The notes: generated from the sequence alone by a model not told the origin. 64,000 nucleotides of DNA from Allacma fusca (GCA_947179485.1 OX359246.1:33604001-33668000); one strand, 5' to 3'; shown: positions 43,651-57,018, numbered from the stretch's first letter. A program made the numbers and translations.

Positions 43651-44492
43651 CATGGTACGTATAAAACGGTAAATAAATTATTTAAGCGGGTAAAATGTTG
43701 GTCAGCCAAAATTGTTGCTTTAAAATTGTCCTTTTTAATATGTATTATGTGGATTATTACTATAATTGTTAGAATTGGTCACAAAATATTGCAATGAACG
43801 CTTTAAATCTATGACGCAACATTCTCAACATTACGTTTAAATTAATTGAATGTTTGACATGTGTTGATGGACGATTTACCCGAAGTTAAAATTTAATCGC
43901 GAAGGCTAAAAGATGATGACTGATCATATTATCTACAGTGTACTAAATAATCAAAGGTGTAATCATAATTGAGCGGGGTAATTATTAGTTTGGTTAAATA
44001 AGCCAGTCGTGTAAATGCGCGTAACTGTAAGTTACGTTTTGGAGATTTTATTCACGTGGACGTGAAACATTGATTTGGAAAAATTGCTTATTTTTCTCAA
44101 TATTTGACGAGGACAGGGTCAATTTTTTAAAAATAATCACGTCTATATGCATGATAGCTTCATCATTTTAATTAATTGTATGTCTGACAAGTGTTGGTGG
44201 ACCCCAAAGTTACTCTTATACTCTACTTACTCTCCTAACCAAAGTTAGAATTTAATCGTGGTGGTTAAAACATGATGACTGACCATATCTAATCTAAATA
44301 CTATAATCCTTATAAATTAATGGCCTAGGGATGGAGTTTGTGGCTATTAAAATTTTGCGCTCTACTCTGAAGATCAGCGCGCCAGATTTAGGCATAGAGT
44401 AAGTCTCCACGACTGGGCTTGATTTGTAAGCGGTAAAGCCTCTACGCTCACACTACCACCTCTCCAATTAATTGTTCCTGTGAAGCACAGGG
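43651..44492. other. Intergenic stretch with a tandem duplication and a Helitron-like 3' end
   Basis: Blocks at about 43840-43950 and 44160-44300 are diverged copies of each other (each with a ttaattga/gtatg...tgac(a)tgttg start and a gatgatgactga end). Near 44470 the sequence becomes caattaattgttcctgtgaagcacaggg, the first part of a hairpin whose end (ctgctgctag) is displaced to 46734 by the hAT insertion. It resembles the Helitron-like 3' end at 56990-57018. No genes seen. Confidence 0.5.
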
Positions 44493-46725
44493 TAGTGATG
44501 TAACAGTCACGACTGACTGACTGCTTAAGCTATGACTGACTGATGCCTGAGACTGAGTTTGAACTGAAAAATAATTATTGAGGTGGGACTGAGACTGACT
44601 GAGACTTACGACTTTATATCGAAAGACTGATAATGACTGACTGAATAATAATTAACCCGGCATCTCTCGTAAGACCTAAAACTGCCACACACTGTACGTT
44701 GTAATCACATTAATATTTTCAACATTATCATAGCAAAGCCCACAGACACGACACAACCGATGTTCTTAACTCAATCTTTACTAATAGTACTAGTTGTAAG
44801 CCCTGAACATAGGGTTAAGAATGAGAGAACGGGTATGGGAACGGGTAAGGAAGAATACCTATTTGAGTCGATTCCATCAGGTGCACTTGCGAGCGCTTGA
44901 AATACCTGGACCTATTCTCCAAGTACTTAAAATTTGGTTACTTTTATGAAACCGTAAAATCAAGAAGTAAGCATACTCTATAACATGTGCTGTGTTGAGC
45001 ACAACACAAATTTATTACATACTCAGGGTTGGCAAGTGGCAAGAAATGGCCTGGTCAATATTCGTTAAAATTCGGTTCTAACCGGCTTGGACCTTTTGTA
45101 TGCGTTGGTATAAAATGGTCATAATTAATATTATCCAAATAACACCGCTTTCCAATAAAAACCGGTTTTAACCAAAATGTACCACCGGCTTGGTTAAAAT
45201 TAGGCATGCATGAACACAGGGTTTTCAAATGGCCAGAAATGGACTGGTCTTTATTGGTTAAAATCGGTTCTAACCGGCCTGGACCTGTTGTATAGGTTGG
45301 TACAAAATGGCCAAAATTAATATTATCCAAATAAATCCACTATCCAATAAAAACCGGTTGTTGCCATTTCTTACCCCTGGCTTGGCCTTTATTAACAAAA
45401 TCCGGTTTTTTGCCAACCCTGACTGTACTTCATGAATCTCATTTGAATTTTTGTCATACGAGCAGCCTCCTTTTATTTCATATTGCCACATGGGTGATGG
45501 GTCGTAGACTTTTCAAATTTAGTTGACAAGCTATTCCACAATTTTAATGAAATTAGATATAAAAGGAATATTGAGTACATCAGGAATCCAAAGTAACTGT
45601 GTTTAGGAGGAAGTAGTATCGGAAATAGTTACCGAAATAGTTAGAAAGGAATTAAATATTTGGACATGTTAATATAGATAGGTATAGGTACGGGTAAAGG
45701 TACACAATTTTAAAGTACCCGTTATACATAATCCAGACATCATCATCCATACATATCCAGATACAGGATTTTCGTGCCCTTGAGGGGCACGGGGCATTAC
45801 AAGAAACAGCCCAAATCGGTTTGGCCTTAAATGGACTAAAATGAGGAAACAGAAGTGAAATGTGTTGAATTTTTGAAACATTACGAAACACCCGAAATGT
45901 TCAAATTAGTACAATTTGTTCTCTCAATGCATAAGTATATATATGCATATATATATATATATTTATGTTGTATTTGCTGCTAGAGATTATGTAGTGATTT
46001 CGAGCACATTTCAACCTATCGACCTAATTTAATGATTCATTGATTTGATCAGAGCGGAAATGCAAGTCATGTTCAATTTTGACTTCGCTTGCACTGACTG
46101 TTTTCATTTCATATGGCTTCTTGAAAGAAGGATTATTGATGCCAGCTCAATTTTCTAATAAGTACGTAGCAAAACGTTCGTTTGTATGTCTGTGAAGAAT
46201 TTATAACGACTTCGCTCTAAAAACGTACCAGCAATAGAATCTGCATTATTTATACATTTAATTTTGAATCCAACTAAAAATGTTCAGGAGTGTTCAGGAA
46301 AAAGTTGAAGATTTAGCAACAATGTATCAGATCGAATTAAAATGTGTTTAATAGTTGTGGATCCGAAAATGACGATACAAAATTTTATCCTAAAGTTTTG
46401 GTATCGGATCAGGTACGAAAGAAATTTTGTTCAACAATGTGAATTCTAATTAGTTTTGAACGATCGAATGGAAGCAGTATACAACAGCAAAAATATTGTC
46501 TTGCCTTTATTATGGACAAGCAATCAATATGTACGTCATGTATGCTTGATAAAGGGGTCTTGCGCATGCGCGACTGACTGTCGGACTGAGTCTTGAATTT
46601 TGAAAAACTGTGACTGATTGTGACTGAGTGTTATCCATTGTTGGACTGAGACTGACTGACTGCAGCATAGGCTTTGAAAGACTGCGTAGACTTTGACTGA
46701 AAATCTGGGACTGTTTACAACACTA
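44493..46725. mobile_element. 2.2-kb hAT-type element, gactgactg motif arrays
   Basis: Ends TAGTGATGTAACAGTC and, inverted, TAGTGTTGTAAACAGTC; the 8-bp duplication gcacaggg is exact (44485-44492, 46726-46733). Subterminal arrays of gactgactga occur at 44510-44640 on the left and, in the same reading, at 46570-46700 on the right. The interior holds a nested MITE (45024-45421) and gggtac-like short arrays (44830-44860, 45670-45720). No transposase was seen. Confidence 0.9.
45024..45421. mobile_element. MITE with CAGGGTTGGCA ends, aaccggtt motifs
   Basis: 398 bp with 11-bp inverted ends (CAGGGTTGGCA / TGCCAACCCTG). Internally, taaaaccggttctaaccggc-type repeats recur about every 100 bp. Flanks (tacatact and actgtact) do not form a clear duplication, so the hAT call is by analogy. 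Confidence 0.65.
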
Positions 46726-48600
46726 GCACAGGGCTGCTGCTAGTTTGAAGATGATGAGGGAAGGGAAAGGGAGGGCATTTTTAAATATTCGCTCTCCTCT
46801 ATTCGCACTTTTTAGGCTTGCGAGTGCACAATGCCATACAGCGCTTTTGCTATAAGTCATGCAATGTACAAGCACACGTCACGCAACGCAGCACGCTTTG
46901 GCTTTAGCTAGAATTGTCGCTCCGCGTCCTCTCCCTTTGCATTACACAGCATGCTTCCACCGACGCAGGCGGTGGCTATGCTGCTCGTCCTTTATTACAG
47001 TGCTGCCCGCCAGGTTACCTAGTCAAGTCTAGTCTAGTCTTTAAAGTTTAGAGCCGTAACTAGTCAAGTCTAGTCAAGTCAGCTGTATGTTTAATTAGCA
47101 ATAGTCAAGTCTAGTCCTAGTCTTGATTCTGCAGCTGGTTCCCTAGTCAAGTCTAGTCAATTCCCCTAGTCACATTGTATTTTTCTAAAAATTCCTTCAT
47201 TTTGATTAGCAAAATATGAAAAATATTATCTTTTAAAACTTGAGCTTCGTTGAGTTCAAAATTTTCAGATTTAAGCAAATACCTGTATCAAAAAACCAGT
47301 TCGTGTTTATTTGCATCAAACGACCTAAAGGTGTGAAACAACACGTAGTTTACATCAATACAAAAATAATGCTCGGCAAGATTTTTGCGCAATCAACAAT
47401 TATAACAATTTATGAGTAAACGTTTTTATCTAATATGTAAGGATTTATCAGTGGGATATTTTCTGGTAAAATATACCAAATTTCCACTGGGACGAACCAG
47501 GGGAAATACCCGGTGCAAGTAGTGGAATTTGTAGTAGACTGTACCCAGGGGTCGAATTTTTGTAAATTTCCCTGCAAGAACATTTCAGAATATCCTGCTG
47601 AAAAAAGGTCAGCGAATTTCAAAATATATGTTGACAACTAAAATGTCCCTAGAAGACGTTATATTCCTGTCAAATAAAGTCAAACAATCTAAAAATTCCT
47701 GTTGTCTTACCCAATTTTCCTGAAACACGCCAAAAAATTTAAAATCCCTGTCAAGGGATTTTCATTTTAATGGCCAACAAATTAGAATATCCTTGTCCTA
47801 AAAAAGGAATCCTTTCCCTTGGTGATTTTTCCTGCCAGAATAATTTTGACCCTGGGAAGAATGATCTCTTCTAATATAATGATAATAAATATGAATGTTA
47901 AAGGGCACGTTAGAAAGATTGATTCTTTGGTTTGGGAGGGGTTTTGGTTTAAAGAAAGAAGTACCGGGTACGTAATTTTCATTTTCGTTGCAATTTAAAA
48001 AGTATTAATAAAAAACTTTTTTTGCAAAAAATCAATTCTTTTAACTATAGAAAGTAATATGGAAAATGCTTTCTATCTATCGTTATGATCAATTGCACTG
48101 TTAAGAAATAAATTGTATCACGTTCCTAAGCACTTTACGTACCTAGTAGAAAATTTTATGTTTTGTTCTTTCGAAACGAAGCCACATACTTAAGCATACC
48201 AAACGGTACTGACGATGATCAATTCGTGTACACTGGAATTTCACGCTGGCTTTCTACACTGTAAAAAGAACATTCTTCCCATATGTGGAGTTAAATGCTT
48301 TTAATTCTATTCGAGCATAAATTTTTCCTTTTGGCTAAAATATGCATGTTTAAATCCGTCTTTTACAACCAGATGATTTTGTACCTGTATTGATTCAACG
48401 CCGTGCGGCTTATTTTTCAAGAAACACGATTGCAGAAATAATTTCAATCCGCATGGGCTCAAAATATGTTGAAAGTAATACTGATTTTATGACTGCACGC
48501 GTGCATACATACATTCAGCCATTTTGCGAAATCCTCACAGTCAGTTTCAGCATGGTTGTCGGAAGACTTGCTTAATCGTAAAATTAAGTTTTGAAGAAAA

Positions 48601-51351
48601 ATGGACTTTAAAATTCTAGAAAAGGTTTTGGAAAGTCTCTGTCTCCCAGTGAACTACTTGGACAAATTTCAAGGTAATTATTTCCTCTAAGACACGTGTA
48701 TTTAAACTCCTATTAAAAAGATATTTAATAAACGCACATTTTACATGTAAATAGTGTAAATTATAATTAAATTACGGAATCACTTAAAAATTTTAATATA
48801 TTTATTTTTTTGCGCAGCTGAAAGTATTGATGACAATATACGTAATTTGGCCTGCAAGGATGAGGAGCTCAAAGAAGAACTTCGATCAATCGTCCCAATA
48901 ACCGGTCATCGAATAGCAATTCTGAATGCATTTAAAGCAGCATTTAAGGCGGACAAGGTAAAGTACTATTTATGCAATTTAAACCTATCATTACAGTGGA
49001 ATGTTATTTGGTCACATTTCCAAGAAGCCCATAAATTAAATACTCGCTGCAAACAATTTAAGTGCCCCGTGTGCATGTCAGAGTTTATCTGGTTCAACTC
49101 ATTCCAAAGACATTTTAGCTTACACGTAATTCAAAACAACACTTCTGCATTTGAAGTCCCGAAGACTCAACAATTTTCAGAAATTCCAGCTATGGAAACC
49201 GCGGCAAATTCTCTGATTGACGAGGAGATGCACCTCGAGGTCTCCGAGGATCGGTTACAAGATTTGGTTAGCTTTATTATTAAGCTGCAGTCTACAGGTA
49301 GAATCCCAATTACTATCTGCACGGATATTTGCAATATGGCAAAGCACTTATTGGATCAAGTAGTAACATTATGTGAAAAATCATGTTTTGAATCCAAGGA
49401 GATGAAAACATTATTGACGGGTTTACGCTCAAAAATTAAAAATTCTTTCCGGTACGTGAAGTCACAGTACTGCTTAGAGAAATATCTAAAGGACTGCGGT
49501 TATTATGTTGAACCGGAAGAAATAGTTCTTGGATCATACCATAAGATTTCAACCAAGACAAGCGTTACAACGACAAAACTTGTTCATGACACCTACCAGC
49601 ACGTTCCTATATCAAAAACGCTTCCGAAGGTGTTGGAATTACCTGGAGTTCTTGAGAGTATTTTTTCAACTTTACGTCAACCCGAAAATACTCAAGATGG
49701 TAATGTGCACTCAAATCCAATGCAGTCCTCGCATTTCAAGAAACGAAATCAACGTTTTACATTTGATGTGGAATTTCCTGTTGTCTATATATTGTTGTTT
49801 TTTGATGAGGTTGAAGTAGCTAACCCACTTTCATCTCGAGCCGGAATTCATAAGCTGGGGAACTGTTACTTTTCGATTTTAAACATTGACCATTGGTTTA
49901 ATTCAAAGCTCGAAAATATGTTTCATTGCCTTTCGTTTAAGTCGAATGATATAGCCAAATATTCGCTGGGTAAAATTATGAAACCATGTGTAAATGATCT
50001 ACGAAGTTTAGAGGCAAACGGAATCTTCGTTTGCTGTGATGCCTTCAAAGGAAGAATCGAAGTTCGCCTGGGGCAGGTTATTGGGGACAATATCGGCATT
50101 CGCATGCTATTTGGGTTTGTACTGTCTTTTTCAGCCACCTATTACTGCCGGTTCTGCAAAATGGCAACAATTCAATGCCAAACTGCTGGAAGATGTTTAC
50201 CCACCCTGAGAAGAAATAAGCACAACTATATTCAGGATCTTCAAAAAAACTCCCCAGTCGAAACGGGTATAAAAACAGTCTCAGTTTTCAACGAACTTAA
50301 TTATTTTCACACCACTGATAATCACAGCCCAGATTTAATGCATGACGTCTTTGAAGAGATTGCACCGCTTGACTTCAAGCTAGCTTTGACCCACGCTTTG
50401 CATTTAGGAATATCGCTACAAACTTTGAACTATAGACTTGCTAGTTTCCATTATGGTAGCCACCAACATTCGAAACCGGGTCCCCTACAAATGAATACAC
50501 TAAACATCAATGAAAACAAAATGGGGCAAACTGCTGGTCAAATGATAGCCTTGATATTTTGTTTCCCATTCGTTTTTGGCGATTTGTTTACACCAGAAGA
50601 TTCTTATTATCAACTTATTCTACTCTTGCTCGACATTGTACGAATAACCATGGCACCGTTGATCACGGATGCAATGCTCGAAATGCTTCGTGACTTAATA
50701 GATGACCATCACTATCTATACCAGGTACTGTCAAAATCCAATTTGAAACCAAAGCACCACTTTTTAACACACTACCCAGATTTAATCCGACTAATTGGAC
50801 CGCCTGTTCGCTATTGGATAATGCGCTATGAAGGACGACACAAGTTTTTTAAGGGAGTTGCAGGCGTGTGTGGAAACTTTAAAAATATTTGCAAGACAGT
50901 TACTCGAAGATACCAACTTTACGCCAGCTATAATTTTTTTCTTAAATCTCCATTTAGTTCTGTGGCCTCTGAACTGGGATCAACTTTGTGCAATGCCGAT
51001 GAAACCATTTACGGTAAAATTATTCGGGACCATTTTTCGACTCCCCAGCTTATTATTACCCTTATAAACGAAATTGCGTTTACCTCATGGTCGCTTGGCA
51101 AGTCAAATATTATATGTTTGGGAAACTCTGAAAACGGACCAAAATTTGGGAAAATTCAGCTTCTCTTTAAATACAAAGAACACTTGCATTTGGTTGTATC
51201 TTCTGTAGATATTGCGTACAACAGCCACTTAAGAGCGTACCAAATTTTGGCAAGCGATGAGCGCTGTACAGTCGTAGCTTTGACAGATGTGTTTTTACCT
51301 TCTCCACTAAATGTATATAGGGATTTTAAAACACATTTTAGGTGGATATAG
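48601..51351 (+). CDS. SAM/C2H2 transposase-like protein (tnp2-related), 868 aa
   Basis: Exon 1 is 48601-48673 (ATG), intron GTAATT...GCGCAG, and exon 2 begins 48818 and is open to TGA/TAG at 51351. A further 39-nt in-frame intron (48958-48996) is possible. The first 60 residues look like a SAM domain (hydrophobic core, ending ITGHRIAILNAF). A C2H2 finger follows near 107 (CPVCMSEFIW...H...H). The middle has a MHDVFEE block (near 532) and the C-terminal third has KPKHHFLTHYPDLIRLIGPP...RYEGRHKFFK, the pattern seen in animal proteins related to Transposase_21. Unlike the gene at 22231-25176, the frame is intact, so it may be active or recently active. Function is inferred from pattern only. 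Confidence 0.7.
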
Positions 51352-51840
51352 CTTCCGTACGAATTTTAATTTGCTTCAACATTTAAGTTTTCCTGACGTT
51401 TGTAATTTTCGAAATATTTTAGACAAAAGGAGATACGTTAGAGAGTAATGAAACGAGATCCGTTACTATGGAAACTCCGGTATACTTATTTTTACTAATG
51501 ATGTAAACGTTTGAAATTATTTGCATATACATTGTTTATATGAAATTTGGCCCCATTTGCTCATGAAACTTGTAGATATGTACTATTCGAATGTTTAAGA
51601 CCCTATTGGTTTTGATCTTTGCAGGGAGACGTAACAGTATTTATAAGCAATACTAATGCGAACACCAACGGATCCAGTACAGAACTACAGAAAATATAGA
51701 CCAATACAGCACACAAGCGTACCAGAAAGAGGAAACTATTCTTTGACGAAGATGATGAAATGATTGTAGGTTCCACCATTCAATGCAGTGGTGCTTACCA
51801 CACTTCTATATGTGACCGTATTTGTTTAATTATTTTCCAG

Positions 51841-53410
51841 AATGTGAAGACTGTTTTGCTTCAGCATGACAAGGAAATGCGGGTTAGTTATGGCGCAGAT
51901 GTCATTAAAACTGATGAGTCTTTGAAACCCCTTCCGCCCAAACTGCGAAGGCATCTGGTCAAAATAATGTGTCAGCATCTGATCAAAAAAAACTCATTCA
52001 GCAATGTAAGTAAAAGTTTTTCCAAAATTGAGTTTGTATTTTCCACATTTTGTGTTCTTCCCAATTCAGGCCCTCCACTGACCAAAGAGACCAATTAGCT
52101 GGTTGTATTGTTACCCAATTGTATTGCACTTTTACTGGAAAAGTCTATGAAAACTTAAGGTATGTAATGTTTACCCCTCAAACTTAGCAGATGTAGTAGT
52201 TTACATTGTAAATTAAAAATTATCTGGTTAATAATCAAAATTTGGAAAAGGAATCGTACTTTTCACCGTCAACCACAGTTTTGGATCCTCAAACTGGGAA
52301 GAAAAAGTCTACATCACCGACTGGGCATATTCAGTACCATTTAAAAAATTTTTGGAGTTCCATCCGGCTATCCAACGGATCCCTAAAGCTGGAATGCAAT
52401 GCCGATCCAATTGTGGAACAATCCTGTGAAACAGGTATGTATGAATGAATATCATTAACATGTTTCTTATATTACTAATGGAACACGTTTAATAACTTAA
52501 AGTTTTACTAACAGCGGAGCCAAATTCAGAGGCAATGGACATGAAAAACTGGTTGATGAATCATGCTGCCCCTCCTCAAAAAGTCTTTGAATTTTTGCTG
52601 AAAACGTTTACGATTCGTAGAAATGAAATGCTAAAGTGCAAACGAGAAAGTGAATACACTTCATTTTGTCTGGAATGGCCACGGATGCTGGATACGCCGG
52701 GGGCGGTATCTTATTATGTTTTGTTGTACTTTTTAAACATTTGGAACTGTCACAATTTACATTTCAATTAAATGGGAAGAAAATCATTGTGTTGAAATTG
52801 TGTTTTAGATTGAGCATGATTTCAGCTTATCCTCTGGTGGCAGATAATTTATCTTCAAAATGGGAGACTTTAGCCAACAAAATTGTGACATATTTTTCCG
52901 CAATGAAAAAGTCAGTCATTTCCTTCGGTATTCGAGACAATATTGGTAAAAACTTGCTGCACTTGTATTTGATTATTTTTATAAGCAGCGTAGACACCTC
53001 TTTGAGTACCCTTTGTCCGTCAGTCCGTACGTCCCTGCACTGAAAACTGATATTGTTTAACGTTTTTTTTATTGCTAACAGATGGGAGATCTCATATTGC
53101 AGCATTCTTTATTATAGCAATCCTACTACGGTCTAGAAGCAAACGGATGACTCAAGCTGACAGTGTAAAATCATTTGTTCGAGTAATAAACGTATGTACA
53201 CTGGATCAGTTAACCAGTTTTATACATGTGATACTAAAATAGTTTATTGTCAGCGCGATTAAATTTTAGAGTAACATATGCTTACATTTTCAGCCTTTGG
53301 AGGACGTGGACGATGTTGCGGCAAACTTGACCAAGACCTCAACAATGATCGTCTGCAAAGGCGATTTAGAAATTCTGGATTTCGAGAGCGTGTTCGTCGT
53401 CTTCAATTAA
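51841..53410 (+). pseudogene. Accessory protein resembling SAMD3-like C-terminal region, probably decayed
   Basis: Exon-like blocks with splice sites: 51841-52005 (PPKLRRHLVKIMCQHLI), 52070-52159 (PSTDQRDQLAG), about 52238-52434, about 52515-52697, about 52809-52947, about 53081-53190 and 53293-53410 (stop). The order and motifs resemble the C-terminal region of SAMD3-like proteins common beside such transposases. Adjacent blocks do not join in frame at 52005/52070, and the 52809 block shifts frame after its first residues, so it is probably broken. An alternative is that my splice choices are wrong. Confidence 0.4.
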
Positions 53411-54224
53411 GTCGCTATCAAAGTTGAAACATTTCTATCTGCTGTCGACCTTGCGTTTAAGATATTTTATTTTTTTAATCTTCCGTTTCCTTCTGCTTGC
53501 GGTTCAGTTTGGCAGTTCCTGGACTATCATGTTTATGATATGGTACAGAAGGTACCGCTGCCCCCAGAGTATTGGAACTAACTGCTTTTCTCAATCAGGA
53601 GGCTGAGTAAAATTTCATTAGTAACTAACGCCAGATTTTTTATCAGATTTGTTAAAATAATTTTGTTTGGTCTGTGAATTACTCCACCATTGTTTAAATA
53701 ATATTTGGGGTTTAATAGTTAATAAATAAACCGATGGTCCCCATGAATTTTAATTCACTATGCAAAAATACTGCTGTCGTTATTTTGGCATGAATTCGAT
53801 CGTGCATATATGCACAAAATGACATGTTATGACATGACAGGTTATAGTCACTAACTACACCCGGACAGCATTAGATGAAATAACTGATCCAGTCTTAGAT
53901 TCACCTGCAATGCACACTTAATACATTCCCGCATGCATCCTTTCACTATTCGCGTCTGCGGTCTGTTAAAATTGTCGGCCGGATGGCATTAATGACACCG
54001 GCTTGAAAAACATGCAGTTCGGATTGAGTTTCTGTAGGACCGCACTACAAGATCAATTTGTGTATGGCCATGCAACGTGTACCCGAAGTGCCTGGCTGGC
54101 ATGATGCCACCAGCCGGCCTGACATAAATCTCAGTCGCTTTTGTAAGCGTGTAGCTTTGATTTTCAGCTACATAAGGGAGCCTCAAGTAATTGTGACTTC
54201 ACTAGCATTTCCATGAAGTCATGC
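53411..54224. other. Non-coding interior of the hAT-ended element
   Basis: Between the last exon-like block and the right subterminal array there are only short chance frames and an AATAAA near 53726. I see no inverted repeat partner to the left side of the genes. Confidence 0.4.
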
Positions 54225-54381
54225 AAGTCAAGTCTAGTCAAGTCCTGTGTTTTGGCGAGTCGCCCTAGTCTATTCTAGTCAAGTCAAGTCTATTCTTTTA
54301 CATCCTTTTTGCCTCCTATTCTAGTCAAGTCTAGACTTTCCTAGTCAAGTCTGACTAGACTAGGGCAGCAGTGCTTTATTA

Positions 54382-55490
54382 TTATTGAGCACTTCTGTTG
54401 ATTTAAACTTCGCGCGTTTGTAGTACAATTCAAACCTTCGCGGCTTATTTCACGAATTCAAACCTTCCCGGCTTATTCACTATACAGCCAAGAAAGTCGG
54501 TGGTATATACAACAAGCCGAGAAGCACAGCGGGCTGAAAGTTGAAACTCTGTCGCAGAGGAGAGGTTTTTCAGCTCGCTCAGCTCGCTGTTCTTCTCGGC
54601 ATATACCAACTGCTTGCAGCATACTGGAAGCTCGCAATATTACGCCATTTTAGATTATCACTTAACAGCGCTAGCCATAATTATTATAAACATTAGACAT
54701 AAATCATCAAATTTAGATTAAATTAAGACTGGTAGTGATATAAACTACGTTCGGTTACAGTACAGAAATAATTTGATAAGACGAGAATTTTCATTAATGA
54801 ACTTAGTTCCTATTAGTGTGGGATTCTTATTAGGAAGAATAATTACAAGCCTTAGCATCCAGAGTTTTGATCTTTATATCCCTAAAAATTTTACTAGGAT
54901 GTAAGATGGATTTGTAGGAACCATGGACTTTAGTAACTATAGCACGTTAAATGTGTTGCGCTAATATTAAATCCTTACATTTTTTCTATTTTAAGTAATC
55001 AGTGCGTCCAGTGTCTGAGGCGTCAGTTACAGTATTTCGGTACAACGGATCTACATACAAATTATAATAACATAAAAAATTATATTTGATCAGCACGTTG
55101 TGCTGATCCACTAAGGGGTGAAGCACCATACAGTGATGCAACAGCAAGGTTTAATAACAATGTTGGTATTAAATTGATCAAGGAATTAGTTAAATTCCAC
55201 GTGTATAGTCAATATTGAGTATGGGAGAAAACTTTTGTGGGCCGGAAGCTGTTGTCCCATAATATTTTGATGATGAATTGCCAACTACCTATATGAAACG
55301 AATTGTTAGTCTTACAGTTAATACTTCGTCTTATATGAGATTACTTTGCCTGGCGAAGCGGGATATTAATATTAAGCCCTCTCGACAGGCCTTGATACGA
55401 AATCTATTGCCATTTACACTTTTATTATTTACACTAATTATTTACACAAGTAATTGCTCATGTGCGAAGCACGGGGCTTTTACTATCCTT
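54382..55490. repeat. Helitron-like repeat, tandem copy A
   Basis: About 1.1 kb, matching 55491-57018 in the same orientation. It ends near 55484 with a hairpin-like tgtgcgaagcacg followed by ggcttttacta. It contains a reiterated internal palindromic block (cgagaagcacagc... tcggcatata around 54510-54600). No Rep/helicase gene. Its left boundary abuts the 8-bp duplication of the preceding element. Confidence 0.55.
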
Positions 55491-57018
55491 ATTATTATTG
55501 GTCTCGACCTGTCCGTTGATTTAAACTTTCGCGGCTTTTGCTTTACAATTCAAACCTTCGCGGCTCATTTCACTATATAGCAAACCGATATGTACTATAT
55601 TATTGCACTATATAGCCAAGAAAGTCGGTAGTATATACAGCAAGCCGAGAAGCACAGCGAACGTTGTCGCAGAGGAGAGGTTTTTCAGCTCGCTCAGCTC
55701 GCTGCGCTTCTCGGCATATAAATACCAACTGCTTGCAGCATACTGGAAGCTCGCAATATTACGAAATTTTAGATTATCACTTAAAAGCGCTAATCGTAAT
55801 TATTATAAACATTAGACATAAATCATCAAATTTGGATTAAATGAAGTCTGGTAGTGAGAAAAACTACGTTCGGTTACGGCACTGACGAATTTGAGGAGAG
55901 GAGAATTTTAATGACTGAACTTTGTACACATAAGTGTGGGATTCTGATTATGAAAAAAGCAGATGGAATTGAAAGTACTTATTGCAACAGTTTTTATATA
56001 TAACGTCAGATAAATTCTCAGAATTTGTATTGCTGAAGTTATTTGCTCACTATTTTTTAATTACAAGCCTTTACATCCTAACATTTGATCTTTATATCCC
56101 CTTAAAATATCATTAGGAATTAAGGATTGATTTGTAGGAACCATGGACTTTAGTAACAATAGCAATTGAAAAATTTTGCGCTAATATAAATTCCTTTCAC
56201 TTTTTCAGTGCACATTATCAGTGCGTCCAGTGTCTGAGGGTTCAGTTACATTATTACGGTACAACTGAGGTATATACAAATTATAATAACAAAAAATCAT
56301 ATTTGATCCACTAAGGGGTGAAGCACTATAGTGATTCAACAGCAAGATTTAATTACAATGTTGGTTGGTATTAAGTTTATCAAGCGATTAGTTAAATTCC
56401 CCGTTTATAGCCAAATATTGACTTTGGGAGAGAACTTTAGTGGGCTGGAGCGTTGTACATAATGTTTTGATGATGAATTGCCAACTAGCGTTTTGAAACG
56501 AATTGTTAGTCTTACAATTAATAGTTCACATGTCTTATATGAGATTACTTTGCCCAGCGAAGCGGGCTATTAATATTAAGCCTACTCGACATGTCATGGT
56601 ACGGGATCTAAAGCAATTTACGGTTTTGTGTATACTCTCACATAGTGATGCCAATGGTCTGGTCTGATCCTGTTTTTCAGACCATGGTCCAGAAAACCAT
56701 AGAGGGTAATTAAACAATCACATTTTATCCAGTGAAATTCTTGTTTTATCACCAGAAATGACATGTTTAATTCGTTCCATGGGATTTCGTTAACTCATAA
56801 TTTTTCATTTTGCATACTTTTTGGACCATGGTCCTTGTGGTCTGGTCTGGTCCGGTCCTGAAGCTGGACCAATTGTATCTGGTCTGATCCAAGTGTTGGA
56901 TCAGACCGGACCAGACCAATAACGGACCATTATAAATGGTCCGGACCAGACCATTGGCATCCCAACTCTCACAATTCTCAAGTAATTGCCCCTGTGCAAA
57001 GCACAGGGCTTTTACTAG
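55491..57018. repeat. Helitron-like repeat, tandem copy B
   Basis: Second tandem copy, interrupted by a 323-bp hAT MITE (56643-56965). The 3' end has an 8-bp stem CCCTGTGC / GCACAGGG with an AAA loop (56990-57008), then cttttaCTAG (57009-57018), matching the hairpin-plus-CTRR ending of Helitrons. A TC-type 5' end may be tctcgacctg near 55501. No Rep/helicase gene. Confidence 0.6.
56643..56965. mobile_element. hAT-type MITE, ggtctggtcc motif array
   Basis: Ends TAGTGATGCCAATGGTCTGG and, inverted, TTGGGATGCCAATGGTCTGG; exact 8-bp duplication ctctcaca (56635-56642, 56966-56973). Interior is variants of ggtctggtccggacc with a short AT-rich core. Non-coding. Confidence 0.9.

Larger units (their letters stand above)
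46998..54373. mobile_element. 7.4-kb element with hAT-style ends and tagtcaagtc subterminal arrays
   Basis: Inverted ends CAGTGCTGCCC / GGGCAGCAGTG (one mismatch) are flanked by an exact 8-bp duplication ctttatta (46990-46997, 54374-54381). Both ends carry dense tagtcaagtc / agtctagtc arrays (about 47030-47180 and 54225-54365), like transposase-binding subterminal repeats. The genes inside (48601-51351 and 51841-53410) are not hAT transposases. Either the element belongs to a family with 8-bp duplications and a tnp2-type transposase, or another transposon sits nested within a hAT element. I did not find internal inverted repeats for the second option. Confidence 0.8.

Noticed and set aside
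46998-54373. Calling the 868-aa protein a hAT transposase because of the 8-bp duplication
   Set aside because: I see none of the hAT C-terminal dimerisation pattern; its motifs resemble tnp2-related animal proteins.
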